Positions 19,916-29,982 of a DNA stretch of 57,550 nt are shown here, piece after piece; position 1 is the stretch's first letter; every line of letters starts with the position of its first letter. Origin of the DNA: Mycobacterium sp. shizuoka-1 (lineage in GTDB: Bacteria; Actinomycetota; Actinomycetes; Mycobacteriales; Mycobacteriaceae); the NCBI RefSeq assembly GCF_002723835.1, contig NZ_BEWG01000020.1, positions 110,630 through 168,179 of the forward strand, in the 5' to 3' direction. A program made the position numbers and the translations under genes. The notes beneath the pieces are model-generated. The model had not been told where the DNA came from. It did no database searches and saw only the letters and a list, made by a program, of their open reading frames with translations.

Positions 19916-20578
19916 GTGGCCCACGTCATCGCGCCGGCGCATCAGGGGCTGCGTGAACGCAAGAAGCAGCGCACCCGCGCGATGCTGGTCGACGCCGCCG
20001 TGCAGCTGTGCATGGAGCACGGCTACGACAACATCACCGTCGATCAGATCGCGGCGGCGGCCGAGGTGTCACCGCGCACGTTCAGCCGATACTTCCCGAC
20101 CAAGGACGCGGTGATGATGACCGTGCTCGACGACATGGTCGGGGCGGCGGTGATCGAGTTGGCCACCATTGTGCCGTCCGTTCCGCCGTTGACCGCGCTG
20201 GCCTGCGCGCACACTCAGGCGCTGCGGAGGGTGCAGTCCGGTGCCTCGACCGAACTGACCACCCAGCGTCTGGTGTTGATGATCACCGTCATCTCGTCCT
20301 CCGGTGCGCTCCGGCTGGCCGCGGCGGCATCGCGGCTGCACCCTCTGGCGATCGCGTTGGCCGCGCGACTGGGGGTCGACCCGCGGGATCAGCAGGTGGC
20401 GCTGATCGTGTCGGTATGGGGCGCGCTGAGCGCCGCGGCCTGGGGTCGGCTGGTGATCTCGCCCGCCGAGTACGACGACTGCGCGGCGATCATGGCCGAC
20501 CGGTTGGACCGCACCTTTGGTGAATACTTCGAAATTGCTGCCAAAGAGCTGGGACCGGGGCTATCCTCTATGCCTTGA
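19916..20578 (+). CDS. TetR family regulator (first of tandem pair)
   Basis: A 220-residue repressor with an N-terminal HTH (LRERKKQRTRAMLVDAAVQLCMEHGYDNITVDQIAAAAEVSPRTFSRYFPTKDAV split over residues ~10-64) and a variable ligand domain. Start GTG 19916 is supported by TACGAT (19904-19909) six bases upstream, a leaderless arrangement; an in-frame GTG at 19892 is less likely. The HTH is close to that of the next gene, indicating a tandem duplication. Confidence 0.87.
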   Translation: MAHVIAPAHQGLRERKKQRTRAMLVDAAVQLCMEHGYDNITVDQIAAAAEVSPRTFSRYFPTKDAVMMTVLDDMVGAAVIELATIVPSVPPLTALACAHTQALRRVQSGASTELTTQRLVLMITVISSSGALRLAAAASRLHPLAIALAARLGVDPRDQQVALIVSVWGALSAAAWGRLVISPAEYDDCAAIMADRLDRTFGEYFEIAAKELGPGLSSMP

Positions 20579-20615
20579 CGTCGGGACTCGCGAGTGGCGA
20601 GGGGGGTGGCGCGAC

Positions 20616-21257
20616 GTGGCGGTGGTCGCGAACGCGGGCGCTCCCGGTCTACGCGAACTCAAGAAGCAGCGCACCAGGGCAACTCTGATCGATGCGGCCA
20701 TCGCGCTGTGCACCGAACAGGGCTATCACAACACCACCGTCGAGCAGATCGCGGCCGCCGCGGAGATCGCCCCGCGCACCTTCAGCCGGTACTTCCCGAG
20801 CAAAGAGGCCGTGATCGTCGCGATCCTCGACGACGTCGCCGCCGACGTGGCCGACTGCTTCGCCCGTCAGCCGACCGATATCACCCAGTACGAGGCGCTG
20901 GCCCGGGCTCACCTCGAGACCTTCCGCAGCGCGCAGTACGACTGCCCGGATTCGTCGGCGTTCGACCGCATGCGACTGTTGCTGACGATCGTGAACTCGG
21001 CCCCGGCGATCGGGCTGGCGCCGTTCATGTTCCGCACGGACGGGTTTCACCAGAACGCCGTCGACGTCGCGGCGCGGCGGATGGGCGTACCCACCGATCA
21101 CCCGGCGATCCGCATCCTGTTCGACACGTGGGCGGTGGTGATGGGGGTGGCCTGCCACGAACTGGGCACCGTGGACGGACCGCCGATCGAGCGCGACGCC
21201 CTGTGCGACCGAATCGAGTCGGTGTACGGCATTTTCACCGGGCTGTGGCGGCCGTGA
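20616..21257 (+). CDS. TetR family regulator (second of tandem pair)
   Basis: A 213-residue TetR protein. Its HTH (LRELKKQRTRATLIDAAIAL then VEQIAAAAEIAPRTFSRYFP) is near-identical in layout to the upstream paralogue, while the ligand domains have diverged. GTG 20616 has a purine-rich GAGGGGGG about 10 bases upstream. The two regulators could form heterodimers or share operators (inference). Confidence 0.86.
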   Translation: MAVVANAGAPGLRELKKQRTRATLIDAAIALCTEQGYHNTTVEQIAAAAEIAPRTFSRYFPSKEAVIVAILDDVAADVADCFARQPTDITQYEALARAHLETFRSAQYDCPDSSAFDRMRLLLTIVNSAPAIGLAPFMFRTDGFHQNAVDVAARRMGVPTDHPAIRILFDTWAVVMGVACHELGTVDGPPIERDALCDRIESVYGIFTGLWRP

Positions 21258-21362
21258 CGTACCCGGTGCTCAACCCCCCGCGGGCGTGACGGCACAATAG
21301 CGACTACCTTCACCTAGTACGGACAGCCTATGCAGGCGTCGAAGAGCTCAGAAGGGGTTCAT

Positions 21363-22661
<1,299 letters not shown>

Positions 22662-22681
22662 TTCTCTTTCTCTTTCTCTTT

Positions 22682-22720
22682 CACTTCTCGCGCCCAAACC
22701 GACGTTTCGGCGCAGAAGTG
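22682..22720 (+). terminator. Hairpin after gltA2, no U-tract
   Basis: CACTTCT-C-GCGCC pairs with GGCGC-AGAAGTG around a 14-base loop: a 12-bp stem with one bulged base, 20 bases after the gltA2 stop. It lacks a following T run, like many mycobacterial hairpin terminators. It could also separate gltA2 from the regulated exporter operon downstream. Confidence 0.6.
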
Positions 22721-22772
22721 CGAGTGATCTTCACCATTTCGTCGATTTCGGCGCAGTACCGGCTTGACCCGT

Positions 22773-22815
22773 CAACAGTTGTAGTTTCACAATGATTGTG
22801 TGATTACAACTGTTG
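22773..22815. promoter_or_regulatory. 43-bp nested palindromic operator over the exporter promoter and start codon
   Basis: Outer arms CAACAGTTGTA (22773-22783) and TACAACTGTTG (22805-22815) are perfect inverted copies. A 13-base inner palindrome CACAATGATTGTG (22788-22800) sits exactly between them with 4-base spacers, all centred on G22794. Each outer arm is itself near-palindromic (CAACAGTTG / CAACTGTTG). TTGACC (22764-22769) with CACAAT (22788-22793, 18-base spacer) is a workable promoter. The GTG start of the exporter (22800) lies inside the operator. The MarR gene in the same operon is the likely binder. Confidence 0.8.
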
Positions 22816-24251
22816 GCGAACCGAGCGCGCGGCGCAAGACGATCATCTTGGCGTCGTGCTGCCTGAGTCTGCTGATCGTCTCGATGGACGCGACGATCGT
22901 GAACGTCGCGATCCCGGCGATCCGGACCGATCTGGGCGCCTCGCCTTCGCAGATGCAGTGGGTGATCGACATCTACACCCTGGTGCTGGCGTCGTTGCTG
23001 ATGTTGTCGGGTGCAACCGGCGACCGGTTCGGCCGCCGCCGGGTGTTCCAGATCGGCCTGGCCACCTTCGCGCTGGGCTCGCTGTTGTGCAGCCTGGCGC
23101 CCGACATCGACACCCTGATCGGCGCCCGCCTGGTGCAGGGCCTCGGCGGCTCGATGATGAATCCTGTTGCACTGTCGATCATTTCGCAGATCTTCGTCGG
23201 TCGGGTGGAGCGCGCCCGGGCACTGGGATTCTGGGGTGCGGTGGTCGGCATCTCGATGGCGCTGGGCCCGATTGTCGGTGGATTCCTGATCGAGGCGATC
23301 GGCTGGCGCGCGGTGTTCTGGATCAACCTGCCGATCTGCGCGGCGGCGATCATCCTCACCGCGATCTTCGTGCCGGAGAGCAAGTCGGCCACCATGCGGG
23401 ACATCGATCCGGTCGGTCAGCTGCTGGCGGTGCTGGCGCTGTTCGGCGTGGTGTTCGTGCTGATCGAGGCGCCCGGGCTGGGCTGGACCAACCCGCGGAT
23501 CCTGGCTATCGCCGCCGGCGCGGCGCTGGCCCTGCTGTTTTTCCTGCGCTACGAGTCACGCCGCCACGACCCCTTCATCGATCTGCGGTTCTTCCGCAGC
23601 ATCCCGTTCTCGTCGGCTACGGTCACTGCCGTGTGCGCCTTCGCCGCCTGGGGGGCCTTCCTGTTCATGATGTCGCTCTATCTGCAAGGTGAGCGCGGCT
23701 ACTCCGCGGCGCACACCGGCCTGATCTACCTTCCGATCGCGATCGGCGCGCTGTTCTTCTCGCCGTTGTCCGGCCGGCTGGTCGGCCGCTTCGGTGCCCG
23801 GCCGTCGCTGCTGGTGTCCGGCGTCCTGATCACCACCGCATCGGTGATGCTGACCTTCCTCACCGCCACCACCAGCATCTGGGCGCTGCTGGGCATCTTT
23901 GCGGTCTACGGCATCGGCTTCGGCATGGTCAATGCGCCGATCACCAATGCCGCGGTCAGCGGGATGCCGCGCGACCGCGCGGGCGCCGCCTCCGCGGTGA
24001 CCTCCACCAGCAGGCAGGTCGGCGTGAGTATCGGTGTGGCGCTGTGTGGTTCGGTTGCCGGTTCGGCGCTGGCCGTGGTCGGGACCGACTTCACCTCGGC
24101 GGCCAGGCCGCTGTGGTGGGTGAGCATCGGACTGGGTCTGGTGATCACGCTGCTGGCCGTCGTGTCCACCTCGGGGCGCGCGATGCGCTCCGCGCAGCGG
24201 CTGGCCCCGTTGATCGAGAACAGGCGAAGCGAGGCCGCCCATGTCGGGTAA
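22800..24251 (+). CDS. MFS drug exporter, DHA2 (EmrB/QacA) family
   Basis: A 483-residue, 14-helix proton antiporter. Signatures: SMDATIVNVAIPAI in helix 1 (motif D1), GDRFGRRRVF in loop 2-3 (motif A), ARLVQGLGGSMMNP in helix 4 (motif B), and GFWGAVVGISMALGPIVGG in helix 5 (motif C). It presumably exports toxic hydrophobic compounds. GTG 22800 sits within the palindromic operator, and the mRNA may be leaderless. The coding end overlaps the MarR gene by 11 bases. Confidence 0.92.
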   Translation: MITTVGEPSARRKTIILASCCLSLLIVSMDATIVNVAIPAIRTDLGASPSQMQWVIDIYTLVLASLLMLSGATGDRFGRRRVFQIGLATFALGSLLCSLAPDIDTLIGARLVQGLGGSMMNPVALSIISQIFVGRVERARALGFWGAVVGISMALGPIVGGFLIEAIGWRAVFWINLPICAAAIILTAIFVPESKSATMRDIDPVGQLLAVLALFGVVFVLIEAPGLGWTNPRILAIAAGAALALLFFLRYESRRHDPFIDLRFFRSIPFSSATVTAVCAFAAWGAFLFMMSLYLQGERGYSAAHTGLIYLPIAIGALFFSPLSGRLVGRFGARPSLLVSGVLITTASVMLTFLTATTSIWALLGIFAVYGIGFGMVNAPITNAAVSGMPRDRAGAASAVTSTSRQVGVSIGVALCGSVAGSALAVVGTDFTSAARPLWWVSIGLGLVITLLAVVSTSGRAMRSAQRLAPLIENRRSEAAHVG

Positions 24252-24657
24252 TCCGGTGGCCGATCAGGTGTGGCGGTCGATGTCGAGCCTGGTGCTGGAC
24301 AACAAGGACGGCTGGCGGCGCGCGGTGGTGGACCGAACCGGCTTGCCGTTCAGCAGGATTCGGATTCTTCGTCGGCTGGCGTCGCAACCGATGACGGTCA
24401 AGGAGGTCGCCGAGGCAGCCACCATCGATGCGCCGGCAGCCACGGTGGCGGTCAACGATCTGGAAACGCGTGGGCTGGTGGTGCGCCGGCCGCATCCGGA
24501 CAACCGGCGTTGCAAGCTGGTGTCACTGACCGCGGCGGGCCGCGAGGTGATCGCCGTGCTCGACGACACCGACGACCCGGCCCCGCAGGCCCTCGCTGCG
24601 CTCGACGAGCAGGATTTGCAGACGTTGCGGACCATCCTGGCCCGCGTGCTCAGCTGA
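24241..24657 (+). CDS. MarR family regulator of the exporter operon
   Basis: A 138-residue winged-helix protein with DNA-binding part VKEVAEAATIDAPAATVAVNDLETRGLVV and wing RRPHPDNRRCKLVSLT. The gene overlaps the exporter by 11 bases and is thus co-expressed. The usual MarR design is autorepression relieved by an exported ligand. The operator at 22773-22815 is the obvious target. A Cys in the wing (RRCKL) could give redox or metal sensitivity, which is speculative. Confidence 0.88.
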   Translation: MSGNPVADQVWRSMSSLVLDNKDGWRRAVVDRTGLPFSRIRILRRLASQPMTVKEVAEAATIDAPAATVAVNDLETRGLVVRRPHPDNRRCKLVSLTAAGREVIAVLDDTDDPAPQALAALDEQDLQTLRTILARVLS

Positions 24658-24898
24658 GATAGCCTTCGACTTCGTCGGCCGGGCGCACGGTGGCGTCGCC
24701 AGGGTCGCCGCCGGTCTCGCGCAGCGCGCGGCGCTGGCGAAGCAGGTCCCAGCACTGATCGAGTTCGGTTTCGATGGCGCGCAGGCGCGCATGCTCCTCG
24801 GACGGATCGATCTCCCGATGCACCAACTTTTCGCGCAGCTCGCGCTCCTGGGCCACCAGGTCGTGGATTCGGGCGAGGGTGTCGTTGTCTTCTGCCAC
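24650..24898 (-). CDS. DUF2630 small protein
   Basis: An 82-residue acidic, helical protein (coiled-coil-like LARIHDLVAQERELREKL) with the conserved LDQCWDLLRQRRALRETG and an RPADEVEGYLS end. It corresponds to M. tuberculosis Rv0898c; function unknown. It overlaps the 3' end of the convergent MarR gene by 8 bases. Confidence 0.85.
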   Translation of the reverse strand: MAEDNDTLARIHDLVAQERELREKLVHREIDPSEEHARLRAIETELDQCWDLLRQRRALRETGGDPGDATVRPADEVEGYLS

Positions 24899-24926
24899 GG
24901 TTCCAGTGTGCCCGAGATCGGCGCGC

Positions 24927-26246
24927 TCAGAACGGCGAAGTCACAACCGCGGCGAACTCCGTGCAGAACCAGTCCACATCCGAACTCGAGAAGACCAGCG
25001 GTGGACGGATCTTGAGTACGTTGCCGTCGCGCCCGCACACCGAGATCAGGACCCGGCGCTCCCGCATGGCGTTGACCAGAGCGCGAGCCCCGGCCCGGTC
25101 GGGCTCGCCCGCCTCGGTGACGACCTCGACGCCGACATACAGGCCGGCGCCCCGGACGTCGCCGATCCGGGGGTGGCCGCTGCCCAGCCGGGCCAGCTCA
25201 GAGCGCAGTTCGCCGCCCACCTCGGCGGCGTTGCGCATCAGCTTCTCGTCCTCGATGACATCGAGCACAGCCGCGGCCGCGGCCACTGTGACCGGGTTAC
25301 CGCCGAAGGTGTTGAAGTAGGGCACCCCGCGGGCGAACGCGTCGAGGACGTCGGCACGGGCCGCCATGGCCGCGATCGGCAGCCCGTTGCCCATCGGCTT
25401 GCCCATCGTCACCAGGTCCGGGACGACACCGTGGCGCAGGAACCCCCACATCGCGTCGCCGGTGCGGCCGAACCCGGGTTGTACCTCGTCGGCGATGAAC
25501 AGCCCGCCCGCGTCGTGTACCGCCGCCACCGCGGGGGCGAGCACCGACGGATCGGGGTAGATGCCGTCGGAGGAGAAGATGGTGTCCACGATCAGTGCGC
25601 TGATCCCGGCTCCGGATGCCGTGAGGTCGGCGATGGCGGCGACGACGTCGGCGGTGAACCGGGCGGCGAGTTCGTCCGACGGGATCCGGTAGCTGTCCGG
25701 CGGGGCGATCGCACGGACGTGCTCGCCGAGCACAGTGCTCCCGCCGATGGACGGCGAGATCGCGGTGACCGCGGCGGTGTTTCCGTGATATGCGTCGCTG
25801 GTGACGATCAGACCCGTTGCACCGGTGTGCATTTCGGCGACCCGCAGGGCCAGGTCGTTGACTTCCGAGCCGGTACAGGCGTACATCACCTGATCGACCT
25901 GCTCGGGCATGGTGTCCAGCAGTCGGCGGCTGTAGTCGACGATGCCGCCGTGCAGATAGCGGGTGTGGGTGTTCAGCGTGGACAGTTGCCGGCTGACGGC
26001 TTCCACCACGTGCGGGTGGCAGTGACCGACGCTGGCGACGTTGTTGTAGGCGTCCAGATAGCAGGCGCCGTCGGCGTCGTAGAGCCGGGTTCCCTCGCCC
26101 CGAACCAGGTGTACCGGCCGTTGGTAGAACAGCCGGTACGCCGGTCCGAGCATGCGGTCACGGGCCGCGATCAACGATTCGGTGGCGGGATCGACCGGAT
26201 GGTCGGCGGAGTAGCTGTTGGAATCCATGATGTTCGAGAAACTCAT
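24927..26246 (-). CDS. Class III aminotransferase-fold enzyme, AGXT2L-like ammonia/phospho-lyase candidate
   Basis: A 439-residue PLP enzyme with Lys283 in VTMGKPMGNGLP and the cofactor Asp in IADEVQPGFGRTG. The segment NVASVGHCHPHVVEAVSRQL (69-88) followed by LNTHTRYLHGGIVDYSRRL (91-109) resembles the eukaryotic AGXT2L1/AGXT2L2 group, which are not transaminases but split phosphoethanolamine or 5-phosphohydroxylysine into aldehyde, ammonia and phosphate. An APH-type kinase and an APC permease are encoded alongside, supporting this over simple transamination. AGGGAG precedes ATG 26244-26246. Substrate is inferred; a beta-alanine- or GABA-type transaminase is the alternative. Confidence 0.75.
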   Translation of the reverse strand: MSFSNIMDSNSYSADHPVDPATESLIAARDRMLGPAYRLFYQRPVHLVRGEGTRLYDADGACYLDAYNNVASVGHCHPHVVEAVSRQLSTLNTHTRYLHGGIVDYSRRLLDTMPEQVDQVMYACTGSEVNDLALRVAEMHTGATGLIVTSDAYHGNTAAVTAISPSIGGSTVLGEHVRAIAPPDSYRIPSDELAARFTADVVAAIADLTASGAGISALIVDTIFSSDGIYPDPSVLAPAVAAVHDAGGLFIADEVQPGFGRTGDAMWGFLRHGVVPDLVTMGKPMGNGLPIAAMAARADVLDAFARGVPYFNTFGGNPVTVAAAAAVLDVIEDEKLMRNAAEVGGELRSELARLGSGHPRIGDVRGAGLYVGVEVVTEAGEPDRAGARALVNAMRERRVLISVCGRDGNVLKIRPPLVFSSSDVDWFCTEFAAVVTSPF

Positions 26247-26287
26247 CGACTACTCCCTAGCCTCGTTGACGCGACCCGTGACTGCAC

Positions 26288-27862
26288 TCACTGGCGCTCG
26301 TGCGCCTCCTCGAGCACCGTCCGTCCCAGCTCCGAATAGCGCTGAGGCGACGTGTATTTCAGTACCACTGCCAGAACGATACCGCCGATTCCGACCGCGC
26401 CGACCACGTAGGGGATCGCAGCGAAGACCCAGTCGGAGGCGGCGGTGCCCGCGGCGAACGACGCGTTCTTCGCCAGCAGGTACACCACGTAGAGCATGCC
26501 CAGCCCGCCCAGCAGGGGAGCGACGAACGTCCGGAACCAGTTGGCCGTCTCCGGATGGTTCTTGCCGATGTGGAAGTAGGCGATCACCGCGAACGCGGCC
26601 AGTGCCTGCACGATCATGATCGCGGTGGTGCCGAGCAGCGCCATCAGGCCGTACAACCCGGTGTAGGGGTCGCGGCCGGTGAGGGCGAAGAACAGCACAA
26701 CGACGGTGGCGAACGCCGTCTGCACGAAGCCTGCGATGTGCGGCGAGCCGTGCGCGGGGTGGGTGGCGCCGAGGGTCGTGCGCATGCCCGGGATCACGTT
26801 CTCCCGGCCGATCGCGTAGATGTAGCGCGCGGCGCAGTTGTGGAACGCCATACCGCAGGCGAACGAACCGGTCATCAGCAGGATCTTGAACAGGTCGACG
26901 GCCCAGACGCCCAGATGTGCGCCGACCGGCCCGAAGAAGATGTCACCCGCGGTCGCCGAATCCTGGGCCAGCGCAACGGCGTTCTGCGGACCCGTGCCCA
27001 CGATCGCCAGCCACGAGATGATCACGTAGAACACGCCGATGCCGATCACCGAGCTGATCACCGCGATCGGGATGATCTTCTTGGGGTTCTTGGACTCTTC
27101 GCCGTACATCGCGCTGGACTCGAAACCGACCCATGACCAGAACGCGAAGAACAAGCCGATGCCTGCCGAGCCGGCCACCGTGATCAGACTGCCGTCGGCG
27201 CCGGCCACCGAGCCGGACAGATTCTGGAAAGCATTGAGCGGGTTCAGCGATCCCCAGGACCAACCCTGCGGGCCGCCGCCGGTGAACAACACCGACAGCG
27301 CCATCAGCGCCAGCATCACGATCTCGGTGACCAGGAAAACCCCGAGCACGCGGGCCGCCACGTTGATGTCGAAGTAGGTCAGCAGTGCGTTGATCGCGAG
27401 CATCGCGATCGCGAACACGATCCACGGGATGTTCACGTGGAAAAGGGTGTTGAAGGTGTCGTTGCCGAAGAAGGCGAAGATGCCGATCAGCGAGGCCTCG
27501 AAGACCATGTAGGCCATCGCGGTGAGGAAGCCGGCACCGAGACCGACGATGCGGCCCAGGCCGTGCGAGATGTAGCCGTAGAACGCACCGGTGGCGGTGA
27601 TGTGCTTGCTCATCGCGGCGTAGCCGATCGCGAACAGCGTCAGCACGATGGTGGCCACGAAGTACCCGGCGGGCGCATAGACGCCGTTGCCGAATCCCAC
27701 CGCGATCGGCACGTTGCCGACCATGGCCGTGATGGGCGCGGCGGTGGCGACGGCCATGAACAGGACGCCGATCAGCCCGACGGCATTGGGCTTGAGCCGC
27801 TGGACGGTTCCGGTGTTACCACCGGTGACTTCCGTAGCGGGCGGATCGATGATGTCGCTCAT
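26288..27862 (-). CDS. APC superfamily amino acid/amine permease
   Basis: A 524-residue membrane protein with 12 or more helices of the amino acid-polyamine-organocation type. The first helix has VLFMAVATAAPITAMVGNVP, and FFAFWSWVGFESSAMYGEESKNPKKIIP is the conserved helix 6 region. The start ATG 27860-27862 gives MSDIIDPPATEVTGG. It lies 41 bases upstream of the phospho-lyase gene on the same strand and is divergent from the kinase, so it probably imports the substrate of that pathway. Confidence 0.88.
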   Translation of the reverse strand: MSDIIDPPATEVTGGNTGTVQRLKPNAVGLIGVLFMAVATAAPITAMVGNVPIAVGFGNGVYAPAGYFVATIVLTLFAIGYAAMSKHITATGAFYGYISHGLGRIVGLGAGFLTAMAYMVFEASLIGIFAFFGNDTFNTLFHVNIPWIVFAIAMLAINALLTYFDINVAARVLGVFLVTEIVMLALMALSVLFTGGGPQGWSWGSLNPLNAFQNLSGSVAGADGSLITVAGSAGIGLFFAFWSWVGFESSAMYGEESKNPKKIIPIAVISSVIGIGVFYVIISWLAIVGTGPQNAVALAQDSATAGDIFFGPVGAHLGVWAVDLFKILLMTGSFACGMAFHNCAARYIYAIGRENVIPGMRTTLGATHPAHGSPHIAGFVQTAFATVVVLFFALTGRDPYTGLYGLMALLGTTAIMIVQALAAFAVIAYFHIGKNHPETANWFRTFVAPLLGGLGMLYVVYLLAKNASFAAGTAASDWVFAAIPYVVGAVGIGGIVLAVVLKYTSPQRYSELGRTVLEEAHERQ

Positions 27863-27968
27863 AGTGTGAATATCCGATCTCGAACGTGACTGGAGGTCGC
27901 GCTCGCCTTTTGGTCTGGTTCGGCTGGTCTGTTTTTGTCCGGGTGCAGGTGCGGCCCGGGGGCGAGGG

Positions 27969-28007
27969 CAATGTCGACAACGGCTTTGTGGTGCGACGTC
28001 GACATTG
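27969..28007. promoter_or_regulatory. Inverted repeat in the divergent permease/kinase promoter region
   Basis: CAATGTCGAC (27969-27978) and GTCGACATTG (27998-28007) are perfect inverted 10-mers 19 bases apart, in the ~300-base intergenic stretch between the permease and kinase genes. The arms each contain GTCGAC. Position between two divergent units plus a GntR gene nearby suggests a GntR operator controlling both directions. The rest of this intergenic stretch shows no gene. Confidence 0.6.
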
Positions 28008-28160
28008 TTACCCCGGCCAGATCCCCTGGTCAACAGGAAGAATCGGAGAAATGCCGGGCGAATGTTTCGATCGTGTTTCCCAATCCTTTGGTAGGAAACA
28101 GGCGCGTTAAAAGTGCCGATTTGGTCTGCTCGGTGTGCCGTTATGGTCCACACTGGTCGC

Positions 28161-29174
28161 ATGCCGGGACTGCCGCCGACCCATGAGTCGTTCGCGCGCG
28201 CTGCCCTTCCCGCCTACGGCCGCTCCGCCGAGGCGCCGCTGCGCCTGCTCAGCCTGTCCGAGAACGCCACCTACCTGGTCTGCGACGACGATCCGATCGT
28301 GCTGCGGGTGCACCGGCCGGGATATCACTCCCTGGCGGCGATCCGCTCGGAGCTGGCGTGGATGCAGGCGCTGCGGGCCGAGACTTCGGTCACCACGCCG
28401 GAGTTGGTGGCTGCCCGAGACGGCACCGACGTTGTTGTTGCCGAGGTCGAGGGTGCGGCGCTGCACGTCGACGCGGTGACATTCGTAGCCGGCTGCACGG
28501 CCGAGGAGGATCCCGAGGCCGTCGGTTTCGACGAACTCGGCAGGCTCACCGCCGTCATGCACGAGCATTCCAGGAGCTGGGCTCTTCCCGCCGGATTCAC
28601 CCGATTTCGCTGGGATCTCGAGACCATCCTCGGCCCGCATGCCCGCTGGGGTAATTGGCGACTGGCTCCGGGGCTGACCGAGGACGACCGACTGGTGATC
28701 CAGCGCGCCGCCGACGACATCACCGCCAAGCTGACCGACTTCGGCTGCGCACCAGACCGGTTCGGCCTGGTGCACGCCGATCTTCGGCTGGCGAACCTGA
28801 TGGTCGACCCCGCCGACCTCGCGGCCGGTATCACCGTGATCGACTTCGACGACTGCGGTTGGTCCTGGTACCTGGCCGATCTCGGCGCGGCGGTGTCGTT
28901 CATCGAGGACACCCCGGCCGGCGAACGGATCATCTCGCAATGGCTCTCCGGCTATTTCGAGGCCGGATCGTTCCCCGCCGAGCACCTGGCCCTCATCCCG
29001 TCGTTCGTGATGATGCGCCGGATCATGCTCACCGCATGGATCGCCTCGCACTTCGACGCCGACGCGGCGATCGGCGTCGGCGAGGAGTTCGCACCGAACA
29101 CTGCCCGGCTGGCGCAGCGGTATCTCGAGGATCGCACCTGGCTGCAGGACGCGATCTTCGGCTCGCGGGTATGA
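28161..29174 (+). CDS. APH-family small-molecule kinase (hydroxylysine kinase-like candidate)
   Basis: A 337-residue phosphotransferase of the aminoglycoside/choline kinase fold. It shows the nucleotide-binding Lys-less start typical of the group, the catalytic loop VHADLRLANLM (His205, Asp207, Asn212) and the metal Asp in IDFDD (228-231). Divergent linkage to the permease and phospho-lyase points to phosphorylation of an amino alcohol hydroxyl, as hydroxylysine kinase does for its AGXT2L partner. ATG 28161 is used; ATG 28143 in the same frame is possible, and TATGGT at 28142-28147 may be its -10. Confidence 0.78.
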   Translation: MPGLPPTHESFARAALPAYGRSAEAPLRLLSLSENATYLVCDDDPIVLRVHRPGYHSLAAIRSELAWMQALRAETSVTTPELVAARDGTDVVVAEVEGAALHVDAVTFVAGCTAEEDPEAVGFDELGRLTAVMHEHSRSWALPAGFTRFRWDLETILGPHARWGNWRLAPGLTEDDRLVIQRAADDITAKLTDFGCAPDRFGLVHADLRLANLMVDPADLAAGITVIDFDDCGWSWYLADLGAAVSFIEDTPAGERIISQWLSGYFEAGSFPAEHLALIPSFVMMRRIMLTAWIASHFDADAAIGVGEEFAPNTARLAQRYLEDRTWLQDAIFGSRV

Positions 29175-29201
29175 ATCACGCTGTGACAGAGAGGATTGCA
29201 C

Positions 29202-29978
29202 GTGTTTGATCTGGAGTCGACGTCGGTGGTGGTCACCGGGGGCAGCAAGGGAATCGGGCGAGGGATCGCTTCGGTGTTCGCAACTGCCGGGGCCAATGTG
29301 GCGATCGCCGCGCGCTCGGCGGCCGGACTCGACTCTGCGGTCGCCGAACTGGACGCCCTGGGTGCCGGAAAGGTGCTGGGTGTGCAGACCGACGTCACCG
29401 ACCCGGCGGCGTGCGCCGGCCTAGCCGCCGACGTCGTCGCGGCGTTCGGCGGTATCGACGTCGTCTGCGCGAACGCGGGCATCTTCCCCGATGCGCCGCT
29501 GGCCACCATGACGCCTGCTCAGCTCGCCGAAGTGCTCGACGTCAACGTCAAGGGCAACGTGTTCACCGTGCAGGCCTGCCTGGACGCTCTGATCGCGTCC
29601 GGGCGGGGCCGGGTGATCCTGACGTCGTCGATCACCGGGCCGATCACCGGTTTTCCCGGCTGGTCGCACTACGGCGCCTCCAAGGCCGCACAGCTGGGAT
29701 TCATGCGTACCGCCGCAATCGAATTGGCGCCGCATGGGATCACGGTCAACGCGGTGCTGCCGGGCAACATCTTCACCGAAGGCCTCGCCGACATGGGCGA
29801 GGAGTACATCGCGGGCATGACCCGCGCGATCCCGGCCGGTGCACTGGGCAAGCCGGAGGACATCGGTCACCTCGCCGCGTTTCTTGCCACGGTCGAAGCC
29901 GGCTACATCACCGGCCAGGCCATCGCAGTCGACGGCGGCCAGGTGCTGCCGGAGTCGCCGGATGCGGTACGCCCCTAG
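29202..29978 (+). CDS. Short-chain dehydrogenase/reductase (amino-alcohol cluster)
   Basis: A 258-residue SDR with the cofactor motif [10 protein letters not shown] (12-21), the NAG motif CANAGIF, and the catalytic Ser/Tyr/Lys in [21 protein letters not shown]. The classical length and VDGGQ C terminus fit a 3-oxoacyl reductase-like oxidoreductase. GTG 29202 has AGAGAGGA 6 bases upstream. It lies 27 bases after the kinase and just before the GntR gene, so it may process the aldehyde or ketone product of the pathway (inference). Confidence 0.88.
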   Translation: MFDLESTSVVVTGGSKGIGRGIASVFATAGANVAIAARSAAGLDSAVAELDALGAGKVLGVQTDVTDPAACAGLAADVVAAFGGIDVVCANAGIFPDAPLATMTPAQLAEVLDVNVKGNVFTVQACLDALIASGRGRVILTSSITGPITGFPGWSHYGASKAAQLGFMRTAAIELAPHGITVNAVLPGNIFTEGLADMGEEYIAGMTRAIPAGALGKPEDIGHLAAFLATVEAGYITGQAIAVDGGQVLPESPDAVRP

Positions 29979-29982
29979 TCCG

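Noticed and set aside
22663..22681. TTTCTC tandem repeats after gltA2
   Set aside because: Three short units only; a minor slippage tract with no sign of function.
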